Below, piece after piece: positions 1-5,224 of a stretch of 9,094 nucleotides of DNA. The notes beneath the pieces are model-generated. The model worked only from the letters and a program-made list of their open reading frames with translations. It was not told the origin of the DNA and ran no database searches. The translations under genes were made by a program, and so were the position numbers. Origin of the DNA: Anaerolineae bacterium (GTDB lineage: Bacteria > Chloroflexota > Anaerolineae > JAADDB01); NCBI GenBank assembly GCA_015486895.1, contig WFQT01000325.1:1-9094 (forward strand), written 5' to 3'. Within the stretch, counting starts at the first letter, position 1. Each line of letters opens with the position of its first letter.

Positions 1-1133
1 CGATAGAGCTCGTCAGTATCATAGTGCCGCCTGCGCAGTACGAAATAGTCAGCAGCCAGTATGCCAAAGAGCGGCACGAAGATCGAGCCTATCAGCAAGA
101 GGAAGTTCTCGTAGTTGCCAATCGGGATAGTGGCTGCCAGCAGGAAGTCTATGAAACCTATAGCGGCCACAAGATGCCACAGCTTCGCCCGGCTCAGCAC
201 ATTGTGGGTAGAAATGGCCGCTGAGTAGATATCGGCGAAAGCGTTGTCCGTCTCGTCCACCAGGATGATGAGCAGCGCTGCCCAACCGCCTGCCAGCCCC
301 ATGATAGCGGCGATTAGATCTTGCGTTTGCAGTGCGAGTACCAGCAACGCGCCCAGCCCGTAGAACCAGACATTGGCCACCAGGTATCCCAGGAAAGTTC
401 CCCAAAAAGCCCCTTTGGACTCCCGGCCGAAGCGGTTGTAATCGGCCACCAGAGGCAGCCAGGAAACCGGCATGGCCACCACCAGGTCGACGCCCAGCCA
501 GAAAGGCATCCCACCGGTGCTGGGGGTACGCAGCAGGCTCCCTACGTTATAGTGAGAGAAAAGGTAGTAAGTCAGCCAAGCCGTGGTAGCCAGCACCAGC
601 CAGACGGCGAATTTTTCCAGCCACTGCTTCACAACCACCAGCGGCCCGCCCACCGCGAACAGTGTGCATAACAGAGCGAAGAAAGCCGTCCAGACCAGGA
701 GGTTGGAGAAACCCAGGAACCTCTGGCTGATGCTGTTGGCCGCCTGGGACATGATGATCACTTCGAAAGCCCCCCAGCCGATGAGCTGGATCACATTGAA
801 GAAACTGGGCAGGTAGGAACCCCGGATCCCCAATACTGGGCGCAGCAACACCATAGTGGGCACTCCGGTGTCGCTGCCGATGACGCCGGTCAGGCCCAGC
901 AACAGGTTGCCGATAATCGTGCCGACCAGGATCGCCAGCAATGCCTGGCCCAACCCCATGCTGGGCACCAGAAGGCTGCCTGCCAAAAGCACCAACAACC
1001 CAACCCCCAGGTCTGCCCAAAGGACGAAATAATCCAGAAAAGCCAATCTCCGAAGCCCGTGAGGCACCGGTTCGATCCCCCATTGCGGGGGCGCCTGCAC
1101 AGCAGGCCATGCGCTCTTGCTTTCGCTTGACAT
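1..1133 (-). CDS. cytX: NCS1-family permease, probable hydroxymethylpyrimidine transporter CytX (C-terminus cut by window edge)
   Basis: An integral membrane permease of the nucleobase:cation symporter-1 family; 377 codons are present before the window edge cuts the C-terminus. The minus-strand reading frame starts at ATG 1133 with a strong AAAGGAGG site seven bases upstream. The N-terminus carries the soluble lead-in EPVPHGLRRL followed by LDYFVLWADLGVG, as in CytX/CodB-like proteins. About ten hydrophobic segments follow, and the last visible part (AADYFVLRRRHYDTDELY) is the charged loop typical near the end of NCS1 proteins. The family imports cytosine, allantoin, hydantoins, uracil or thiamine precursors. 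Here a TPP riboswitch with terminator directly upstream (1277-1381, 1231-1263) points to the thiamine pyrimidine precursor HMP. The family assignment is very likely. The substrate is inferred from the regulation, and cytosine or thiamine itself would be the alternatives. Confidence 0.92.
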   Translation of the reverse strand, partial: MSSESKSAWPAVQAPPQWGIEPVPHGLRRLAFLDYFVLWADLGVGLLVLLAGSLLVPSMGLGQALLAILVGTIIGNLLLGLTGVIGSDTGVPTMVLLRPVLGIRGSYLPSFFNVIQLIGWGAFEVIIMSQAANSISQRFLGFSNLLVWTAFFALLCTLFAVGGPLVVVKQWLEKFAVWLVLATTAWLTYYLFSHYNVGSLLRTPSTGGMPFWLGVDLVVAMPVSWLPLVADYNRFGRESKGAFWGTFLGYLVANVWFYGLGALLVLALQTQDLIAAIMGLAGGWAALLIILVDETDNAFADIYSAAISTHNVLSRAKLWHLVAAIGFIDFLLAATIPIGNYENFLLLIGSIFVPLFGILAADYFVLRRRHYDTDELY

Positions 1134-1136
1134 AAA

Positions 1137-1148
1137 AATCCCTCCTTT
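1137..1148 (-). promoter_or_regulatory. Ribosome binding site of cytX
   Basis: On the minus strand TAAAGGAGG lies seven bases before ATG 1133. It fixes the start codon and lies between the heptamer repeat tract and the gene. Confidence 0.85.
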
Positions 1149-1154
1149 ACTCAT

Positions 1155-1210
1155 ACGCAACATGCACCACGCACCATGTAATACGCGTTACGTATTGCGT
1201 AAGCACGTAC
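1155..1210. repeat. Degenerate 7-bp tandem repeat in the cytX leader
   Basis: Eight consecutive seven-base units can be laid out: ACGCAAC, ATGCACC, ACGCACC, ATGTAAT, ACGCGTT, ACGTATT, GCGTAAG and CACGTAC. They share an (A)YGyrnn pattern and include small palindromes such as ACGCGT and TACGTA. The tract lies between the riboswitch terminator and the cytX Shine-Dalgarno site, so it would be transcribed as untranslated leader. I infer a dispersed intergenic heptamer repeat, with no sign of coding. Confidence 0.6.
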
Positions 1211-1230
1211 TCCTCCCGAACGCCTATAAT

Positions 1231-1263
1231 AGAAAAGGCCACTGCCCTGAGGCAATGGCCTTT
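1231..1263 (-). terminator. Intrinsic terminator of the TPP riboswitch
   Basis: Read on the minus strand, AAAGGCCATTGCC and GGCAGTGGCCTTT form a 13-bp stem with one T-G wobble and a TCAG loop, followed by TTTTCT. It sits 14 bases after the aptamer and before cytX, the standard layout for transcription attenuation when TPP is bound. The anti-terminator partner was not resolved. Confidence 0.88.
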
Positions 1264-1276
1264 CTTCCGTCGTCGT

Positions 1277-1381
1277 AAGCTTCCCTACGCCGGCATTACC
1301 CAGGTCAGGTTCAAAGGGTCGGAAGTGAGCGAGGCAATAGCCTCAAAACTTCCCTCTCAGCCAGGGTACTCCCCCAGCTCC
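1277..1381 (-). promoter_or_regulatory. TPP riboswitch (THI element)
   Basis: The minus strand shows the conserved parts in order: GGGGGAGTACCC, then GCTGAGAG, a variable hairpin (GAGGC/GCCTC), ACCCTTTGAACCTGACCTGG, then TAATGCCGGCGTAGGGAAGC. Closing stem P1 can form between AGCT at 1376-1379 and AGCT at 1278-1281. This is the complete aptamer consensus for thiamine pyrophosphate. With the terminator immediately downstream it should switch off cytX when thiamine pyrophosphate is plentiful. The variable P3 arm is short here. Confidence 0.95.
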
Positions 1382-1700
1382 CCTAACATAACTATGCTAA
1401 AAAGTCTTATCGCTTCTGTAACACCTTCTCTATCTCTAATAGCTACCCTTTATGGAAATCATTCCCTGAGAGTGCGTTCATTTTTAGGGAGCGATCCCAA
1501 ATTTATAGCGGCTTTTTGGCCTGCAATTTAGAACACCTGCCCTCAATTCTTACTCAAACAAGCATCCTTGCCGCCAAGCCATCATTCTGACGAAAATATC
1601 GTATTATTATTATACACCTGTTGTCAAAAGAGGTCAAAGTCCAGCAGTTCCAAATGTGAGAGCTTTCCGGGAATGGCATTTGTTAAGACATCACTCCGGG
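1382..1700 (-). promoter_or_regulatory. Gene-free gap with candidate promoters for the riboswitch-cytX unit
   Basis: This stretch of about 320 bases between scpB and the riboswitch has no convincing gene. On the minus strand TTGACA (1627-1622), an 18-base spacer and TACGAT (1603-1598) give a plausible promoter, which would leave a leader of about 210 nt before the aptamer. A weaker, closer alternative is TTACAG (1421-1416), a 16-base spacer and TAGCAT (1399-1394), which would start transcription near 1387, just ahead of the aptamer. Just after the scpB stop is an imperfect hairpin (about 1660-1698) without a T tract, so read-through from scpB is possible. Confidence 0.4.
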
Positions 1701-2264
1701 TTATTGAGATGTTAAAGCTCTTTCTAAGCTCTCGGCCATGATTTTAGTCTCTGTTTGTGACAAGGGTGGTAGTTGTTCTAAGCTTTCCAAGCCGAAGTAT
1801 TGCAAGAAGCTCAACGTGGTGCCATAAAGTATGGGCCGGCCAACGCTTTCCTGCCGGCCTACTTCTTCGATTAGACCTAAGTTTACCAAAGTGCGCACTA
1901 CGCTGTCACTGTTGACGCCGCGCACGGCGGCAATCCGGGAGCGGGTGATTGGCTGCTTAAATGCGACAATGGCCAGGGTTTCCAGAGCAGCCCGAGAAAG
2001 TTTTGTTTCTTCCGTGTCCAGGCTTAGGAATCGCTCGACGTCCGCTGCCGCTTCCGGTGCCGTTACCAGTTGCAATAGCTCGTTGTGCTGCTGTAGCCGG
2101 ATCCCTCGGTCTTGTAACGATGTCGCCAGGGCCGATAATGCTGCTTGGATCGCATCAGGTGATGCGGATAGGCTGGACGATAGCTTTTGGATGCTAATTG
2201 ACTCCGGTGCAATAAATAATAATGCCTCTATGCGAGCTGCTAAGCTCAATGGTTCCTCCGTCAC
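1701..2264 (-). CDS. scpB: Segregation and condensation protein B (ScpB)
   Basis: ScpB is the winged-helix kleisin-associated subunit that binds ScpA and SMC in the bacterial condensin complex and helps organise and segregate the chromosome. The product is 187 residues, the usual size for the family. Diagnostic motifs are RGVNSD at residues 115-120, GRPILYGTT at 142-150, and FLQYFGL at 153-159. I chose GTG 2264 because AGAGG lies seven bases upstream and the family-like sequence (LSLAARIEALLF) begins right after it. The frame stays open upstream to 2414, but that part has no family resemblance. scpB usually follows scpA; here the divergent neighbour is a lipoprotein gene and no scpA is visible, so scpA must lie elsewhere or be absent. 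A candidate minus-strand promoter is TTGCAT (2458-2453), an 18-base spacer and TATAAC (2434-2429). Confidence 0.95.
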   Translation of the reverse strand: MTEEPLSLAARIEALLFIAPESISIQKLSSSLSASPDAIQAALSALATSLQDRGIRLQQHNELLQLVTAPEAAADVERFLSLDTEETKLSRAALETLAIVAFKQPITRSRIAAVRGVNSDSVVRTLVNLGLIEEVGRQESVGRPILYGTTLSFLQYFGLESLEQLPPLSQTETKIMAESLERALTSQ

Positions 2265-2407
2265 GGCTTTTCCTCTTGCTCTGTAAATAATTTGTACTGC
2301 ACCTATAGGGCTGATCTTGTTTTCATCCTCACCGATGCGGGCGTACCAGGATAGGCATCCGCACTGGAAGTTGCGCTGAGTGAGGCCATTGTCCGTCTGG
2401 GGATACC

Positions 2408-2436
2408 TTGACACTTTGCCTATTGGTGGTTATAAT
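2408..2436 (+). promoter_or_regulatory. Perfect consensus sigma70 promoter for the lipoprotein gene
   Basis: TTGACA at 2408-2413, exactly 17 bases, then TATAAT at 2431-2436: both hexamers match the consensus. Transcription should start near 2443, giving a leader of about 140 nt before ATG 2583. A candidate minus-strand promoter for scpB (TTGCAT-18-TATAAC) overlaps its -10 box, so the two could interfere. The rest of 2265-2582 holds no gene that I can support. Confidence 0.8.
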
Positions 2437-2582
2437 CGCTTTTGTCATCTTAATGCAAATTGTATAAGTAACAAATGGAAATTTTTTCTTCTTGGCCGGT
2501 AGGAATTGGTTGGGAAGCCTCTATGTCAGAATACCGTTGTCGTGGGACAGAGACTTGAGAAACAAACTTGAAGGAGGTTGCC

Positions 2583-3146
2583 ATGCAGTCGCGAACAACT
2601 CTCGTTTTATCTTTGGCACTATTGTTAGCAGTACTTTTCGTCGTGGTAGGTTGTAGTGTTTTGGCACCGAAGTGTAGTGTTGTCGTACCGCAACGCCAGA
2701 TTATTGTCTCTAAGGAGGCCGCACACACGTTAGAGACGAAGGTAGGGGGATGGAAGCAGGTTGGGAATGATACCTATAGGCTCCAGGTAACCGATTCCGA
2801 GATAACATCTTATGTGCACTACAAGTTAGCCGATCAGAAGCTACCTGTTACTAATGCGACTGTTTGGTTTCAAGGAGGAGTTCTTTACTTGAAAGGGGAT
2901 GTGCAGTTAGAAAATGCTTTGCATGGTACCGTTATTTCACGGCTGAGCATGCGGGCACAGGATGGGCATCTGGTGGTTAATATTGAAAAGGCTTGTTTAG
3001 GAGCACTGCCTTTACCGGGGCAATTGCGTTCTTCCCTTTCTGAGGCGCTCAATTCGGCGTTGGACTCTGGCATGGCTGCCGAGGTGAGAGTTCAATCCAT
3101 CAATATAGGCACTGGAGAACTCACTATAACGGTAAAAAAGAAGTAG
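2583..3146 (+). CDS. Predicted lipoprotein of unknown function, DUF2993/DUF2140-like in pattern
   Basis: The 187-residue product begins with a lipoprotein signal peptide: a short basic start (MQSR), a hydrophobic stretch at residues 7-22 and the lipobox VVGC with the lipidated cysteine at C24. It should therefore be anchored on the outer face of the cytoplasmic membrane. ATG 2583 is chosen because GAAGGAGG lies a few bases upstream. The mature part alternates short beta-like stretches and ends with GALPLPGQLRSSLSEALNSA, a pattern recalling DUF2993/YpmS-like proteins (extracytoplasmic beta-rich domains thought to bind lipids). That resemblance is by eye only and weak. The gene is monocistronic, with its own strong promoter, and ends against a strong hairpin shared with the convergent AmaP-like gene. 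Confidence 0.82.
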   Translation: MQSRTTLVLSLALLLAVLFVVVGCSVLAPKCSVVVPQRQIIVSKEAAHTLETKVGGWKQVGNDTYRLQVTDSEITSYVHYKLADQKLPVTNATVWFQGGVLYLKGDVQLENALHGTVISRLSMRAQDGHLVVNIEKACLGALPLPGQLRSSLSEALNSALDSGMAAEVRVQSINIGTGELTITVKKK

Positions 3147-3182
3147 TTTCCTGCGCTGTAGATTATCGCTGGTATTATAGTA

Positions 3183-3219
3183 ACTAAGGTCTTCACAACA
3201 TTGCTGTGGAGACCTTAGT
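3183..3219. terminator. Shared hairpin between convergent genes
   Basis: ACTAAGGTCTTCACA (3183-3197) and TGTGGAGACCTTAGT (3205-3219) pair over 15 bp with one G-U wobble and a 7-base loop. It lies between the lipoprotein stop at 3146 and the AmaP-like gene end at 3258. Neither side has a proper T tract (TGTTATT on the plus side), so it may stabilise 3' ends as much as terminate, probably for both directions. Confidence 0.65.
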
Positions 3220-3257
3220 GTTATTCCGCATTTTGCTTATGTGACCCTTGGAGAGCA

Positions 3258-3851
3258 TTACAGACCGCCAGGGATTTCTTCTTTCTTAGGCGCACTGCTA
3301 TTAGCGGGATAGGGTACGTGCTTGATATGTACGGAGAATTTTCCCAATGTAAGCCCCATTTGCTCTTCCACGACTTCTTTGGCCAACGCTGTGACTTCTT
3401 GTGTCTTCACGGGTATGTTTATGTCGGGTGTGGTTTCCAGTACCAACTGCACGTTTACCGCTTCTTTGTGGCCGCTGATCCGGGGATAAACGTTCAGCAC
3501 CTCGGGCAGTTGGTCTAGCCGGTAAATCAACCGTTGTGCGACAGTATCGGTAGCTACCGTGGCTTTGCTACTGCCCTCTATTTTCACTCGAACGCTGTCC
3601 TTTTTAGTAGGGCGAATCTCCAGGAAAAGCAAGAGGAGCAGTAAAATGGAGATAAGAATGGCTAACAAGATTTGTCCGAGGGTGAAATAGAACGGGCTGG
3701 CGAAGTAAAGCGTTGATAGTTTCCTGTCCAATGTCACCAGCGCCCCTTCTGTGATCATGAGCGTGCCAAAGGGATTGATGAGCACGATAAGGGCAATCAC
3801 CAGGATGATGAATGACTCCAAGACAACGAGAATGCGGTTGATAATATTCAT
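3258..3851 (-). CDS. AmaP-like alkaline shock response membrane protein
   Basis: The 197-residue product has two transmembrane helices near the N-terminus (residues about 7-27 and 57-79) and a cytoplasmic C-terminal domain of about 115 residues. That domain (SVRVKIEGSS...VAQRLIYRLDQLPEVLNVYPRISG...VNVQLVLETTPDINIPVKTQEVTALAKEVV) resembles the Asp23/AmaP envelope-stress family, in which AmaP anchors Asp23 to the membrane. ATG 3851 was chosen because AAGGAGGT lies seven bases upstream; the longer frame to 3914 lacks such a site. No Asp23 gene is adjacent, so the partner, if any, is elsewhere. A good minus-strand promoter (TGGACA-17-TATAAT) lies 86 bases upstream. The tail is proline- and charge-rich (SSAPKKEEIPGG). 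The family call is moderately sure, and the stress role is only family knowledge. Confidence 0.85.
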   Translation of the reverse strand: MNIINRILVVLESFIILVIALIVLINPFGTLMITEGALVTLDRKLSTLYFASPFYFTLGQILLAILISILLLLLLFLEIRPTKKDSVRVKIEGSSKATVATDTVAQRLIYRLDQLPEVLNVYPRISGHKEAVNVQLVLETTPDINIPVKTQEVTALAKEVVEEQMGLTLGKFSVHIKHVPYPANSSAPKKEEIPGGL

Positions 3852-3936
3852 GAGTTTACCTCCTTGACATTTTACCTTTTGCGCCACTTGCAGCCATGCT
3901 AATTTTTTAACCATTGCTTAGTTAAGGCTAATGGTG

Positions 3937-3965
3937 ATTATACTGGACTTCAGCACGCCTGTCCA
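3937..3965 (-). promoter_or_regulatory. Promoter of the AmaP-like gene
   Basis: On the minus strand TGGACA (3965-3960), a 17-base spacer and TATAAT (3942-3937) form a near-consensus sigma70-type promoter. The predicted start near 3930 gives an untranslated leader of about 80 nt. Confidence 0.65.
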
Positions 3966-4014
3966 CTTTGGATGTAATAGGGGCATGGGCAATGGCAGAA
4001 TTGCGTTGAAGTGT

Positions 4015-4043
4015 TTGGCAGAGAACCCTGTTTGTGCTAAAAT
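4015..4043 (+). promoter_or_regulatory. Promoter of tRNA-Ser(CGA)
   Basis: TTGGCA at 4015-4020, 17 bases, TAAAAT at 4038-4043. The predicted start near 4050 is five bases before the mature tRNA, as expected for a short 5' leader removed by RNase P. Confidence 0.75.
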
Positions 4044-4054
4044 CAAATTTTTGT

Positions 4055-4142
4055 GGAGAGGTCGCATAGTCTGGCCTAGTGCGCGCGTCTCGAAAACGCG
4101 TGGGGTTTATTGCCCCCGAGGGTTCAAATCCCTCCCTCTCCG
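4055..4142 (+). tRNA. tRNA-Ser (anticodon CGA)
   Basis: An 88-base class II tRNA. The acceptor GGAGAGG pairs with CCTCTCC (4135-4141), followed by discriminator G. The anticodon stem CGCGT/ACGCG encloses loop CTCGAAA with anticodon CGA, which reads UCG serine codons. A long variable arm (GGGG...CCCC) and the T arm GAGGGTTCAAATCCCTC are present. The terminal CCA is not encoded; CCT follows. Confidence 0.96.
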
Positions 4143-4147
4143 CCTCC

Positions 4148-4173
4148 GCCCGGCGAATCTGCTGGGCTTTTTT
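4148..4173 (+). terminator. Intrinsic terminator after tRNA-Ser(CGA)
   Basis: GCCCGGC (4148-4154) pairs with GCTGGGC (4161-4167), with one G-U wobble and a six-base loop, followed directly by six T residues. It ends the first tRNA unit before the next promoter. Confidence 0.85.
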
Positions 4174-4251
4174 ATTGACTCTAATCAACTTTGCTCCTGA
4201 CCTGCTGAGAAGTAGACGGTTATCTTAGTGATTACTTGCCCGGTAGAAAAT

Positions 4252-4280
4252 TTGGCAAACACATTTTGCATCACTATAAT
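4252..4280 (+). promoter_or_regulatory. Promoter of tRNA-Ser(GGA)
   Basis: TTGGCA at 4252-4257, a 17-base spacer and consensus TATAAT at 4275-4280. The predicted start near 4287 is six bases before the tRNA. The layout matches the promoter of the preceding tRNA gene. Confidence 0.8.
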
Positions 4281-4292
4281 GACTTTTGCTTT

Positions 4293-4383
4293 GGAGAGGT
4301 CGCATAGTCTGGCCTAGTGCGCGCGCCTGGAGAGCGCGTAGGGCCTTTGGCCCTCGTGGGTTCAAATCCCACCCTCTCCGCCA
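4293..4383 (+). tRNA. tRNA-Ser (anticodon GGA), CCA encoded
   Basis: A class II tRNA whose first 33 bases are identical to the preceding tRNA-Ser. The anticodon stem CGCGC/GCGCG encloses CTGGAGA with anticodon GGA (reads UCC and UCU). The long variable arm GGGCC...GGCCC and the T arm GTGGGTTCAAATCCCAC are present. The acceptor ends CCTCTCC plus discriminator G at 4380. CCA follows in the DNA at 4381-4383, unlike in its neighbour. Confidence 0.96.
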
Positions 4384-4388
4384 TATGG

Positions 4389-4425
4389 AGCCCGTCTCTC
4401 TCGTCAAGGGGATGGGCTTTTCCTT
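4389..4425 (+). terminator. Intrinsic terminator after tRNA-Ser(GGA)
   Basis: AGCCCGTC (4389-4396) pairs with GATGGGCT (4411-4418), with one G-U wobble and a 14-base loop, followed by a TTTTCCTTT tract. It begins a few bases after the encoded CCA. Confidence 0.7.
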
Positions 4426-4439
4426 TGTGCGAACACTTT

Positions 4440-4468
4440 TTGACAAAAGAGCCGGCATCGGGTACGAT
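4440..4468 (+). promoter_or_regulatory. Promoter of the SRP RNA gene
   Basis: TTGACA at 4440-4445, a 17-base spacer and TACGAT at 4463-4468. The predicted start near 4474-4476 coincides with the 5' end inferred from base pairing of the RNA ends. Confidence 0.75.
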
Positions 4469-4474
4469 ATCACC

Positions 4475-4743
4475 GGTCGTGCTAAGCGGGGAGCTAGCGG
4501 TGCCCTGTACCCGCAATCCGCTATAGCGGGGCTGAATTCCCTGCCGAGGGGTATGGCAGACAGACCCAATCAACTTAAGTGGTGTTGAAGGGCTGGGTCC
4601 TGTGCGGCGAGAAACTGCGAACCTGGTCAGGTCCGAGAGGAAGCAGCCATAAGCAGTCACTCTCGGGTGACACGGGGGTGCCTGGCCTGAGCTGGCTGGG
4701 TTGGTTGCCTGTTTTGTTCTGCTTCGACGCTGGGTGCGCGGCC
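4475..4743 (+). ncRNA. ffs: Large-type bacterial SRP RNA (4.5S/scRNA homologue)
   Basis: The RNA scaffold of the signal recognition particle, which binds Ffh and targets nascent membrane proteins. The 5' Alu-domain signature GCGGTGCCCTGTACC, CGCAATCCGCTATAGCGGGG and CTGAATTCCC is present. The Ffh-binding S domain reads CTGGTCAGGTCC, tetraloop GAGA, then GGAAGCAGCC and ATAAGCAG. Ends pair: GGTCGTGC (4475-4482) with GCGCGGCC (4736-4743). The length of about 269 nt fits the large SRP RNA of Gram-positive-type bacteria rather than the 114-nt E. coli form. The tetraloop GAGA is a GNRA variant of the more common GGAA. The gene has its own promoter and terminator. Confidence 0.95.
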
Positions 4744-4754
4744 AGCAATTATCA

Positions 4755-4790
4755 AAAACGGGATGTCAATGTCGGCGTCCCGTTTTCTTT
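4755..4790 (+). terminator. Intrinsic terminator after the SRP RNA
   Basis: AAAACGGGATG (4755-4765) pairs with CGTCCCGTTTT (4776-4786), with one wobble and a ten-base loop, followed by CTTT. It lies 11 bases after the RNA's 3' end. Confidence 0.85.
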
Positions 4791-4850
4791 GTTGGTGTGG
4801 TAAAACTAAAGTGCAATGCAAGTGAGGGGGAAGATAGGCGCCGGACATCA

Positions 4851-5090
4851 ATGGCTACCCTTTCGAAACGACGGATCGCGTTTGTCGCATTGTCCAAAAT
4901 CATGATTAGCATATTACTCCTCTTTGATGCCTTGCCACTCTTCCAGGAAGGGCATGTCTACACCGGCTTACTGCTTGGCAAAGGTTGCAGCCCATTGTAT
5001 ACTACGGCTGGTTTGCGGTCGGGTGGCGCAGTGGGAGTTACTATTGCCGCTGTTCCGGCTTATTATTGTGATACAAGGGAGTCGTCATGA
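4851..5090 (+). CDS. Doubtful small ORF, 79 residues, no recognised family
   Basis: The frame from ATG 4851 encodes a 79-residue product with one hydrophobic stretch (IAFVALSKIMISILLLF, residues about 9-25) that could be a membrane segment. The stop TGA overlaps ATG 5087 by ATGA. Against it: the Shine-Dalgarno candidate GAGGGGG is too far upstream (over 15 bases), the C-terminal half has no family look, and a strong promoter (4975-5003) lies inside it. It may be a leader region rather than a gene. No function is proposed. Confidence 0.25.
   Translation: MATLSKRRIAFVALSKIMISILLLFDALPLFQEGHVYTGLLLGKGCSPLYTTAGLRSGGAVGVTIAAVPAYYCDTRESS
4975..5003 (+). promoter_or_regulatory. Probable promoter of mobA
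   Basis: TTGGCA at 4975-4980, a 17-base spacer and TATACT at 4998-5003. The predicted start near 5010 lies 77 bases before ATG 5087 and 215 bases before GTG 5225. No other gene lies between it and mobA, so mobA is the likely target. Confidence 0.65.
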
Positions 5091-5100
5091 GCCTACGGCC

Positions 5101-5196
5101 TGCCTGTGCGGGCACGCAGACAGGCACACCACAGCGGATGAAAACGCCCCCTATCCCCCAACCTTGGGGGGAGCAACACACCCCCAGAATTGGGGG
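5101..5196. repeat. Palindromic repeat cluster between two possible mobA starts
   Basis: Three hairpins stand in a row: TGCCTGT (5101-5107) with ACAGGCA (5120-5126); CCCCCAA (5155-5161) with TTGGGGG (5164-5170); and CCCCCA (5181-5186) with TGGGGG (5191-5196). The last two are near copies of one CCCCCA-n-TGGGGG palindrome. This looks like an inserted REP-type element rather than protein-coding sequence, though the frame of mobA stays open through it. Confidence 0.65.
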
Positions 5197-5224
5197 CCGG
5201 GGGGCTATTTTCAAAGGAGGGAGT

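Noticed and set aside
49..1110. Several minus-strand frames of 66-187 codons, and plus-strand frames at 321-671, 583-816 and 941-1135
   Set aside because: They are shadows of the cytX frame, which has a ribosome site, an unbroken membrane-protein sequence and family motifs and runs off the window edge.
1325..1531. Plus-strand frame of 68 codons
   Set aside because: It runs across the TPP riboswitch on the opposite strand and shows no ribosome site or family signature.
2265..2414. 50-residue N-terminal extension of scpB to 2414
   Set aside because: The extra residues do not resemble ScpB, and GTG 2264 has a good ribosome site.
2450..2728. Minus-strand frame of 92 codons
   Set aside because: It overlaps the lipoprotein gene start and its promoter antisense, with no coding signal.
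3928..4660. Plus- and minus-strand frames of 69-128 codons over the tRNA genes and SRP RNA
   Set aside because: These are translations of tRNA and SRP RNA sequence; the repeated peptide GREGFEPS-like text is the well-known false product of a tRNA-Ser gene read backwards.
4579..4803. Plus-strand frames starting inside the SRP RNA (4579, 4701)
   Set aside because: They start within a well-supported structured RNA and cross its terminator.
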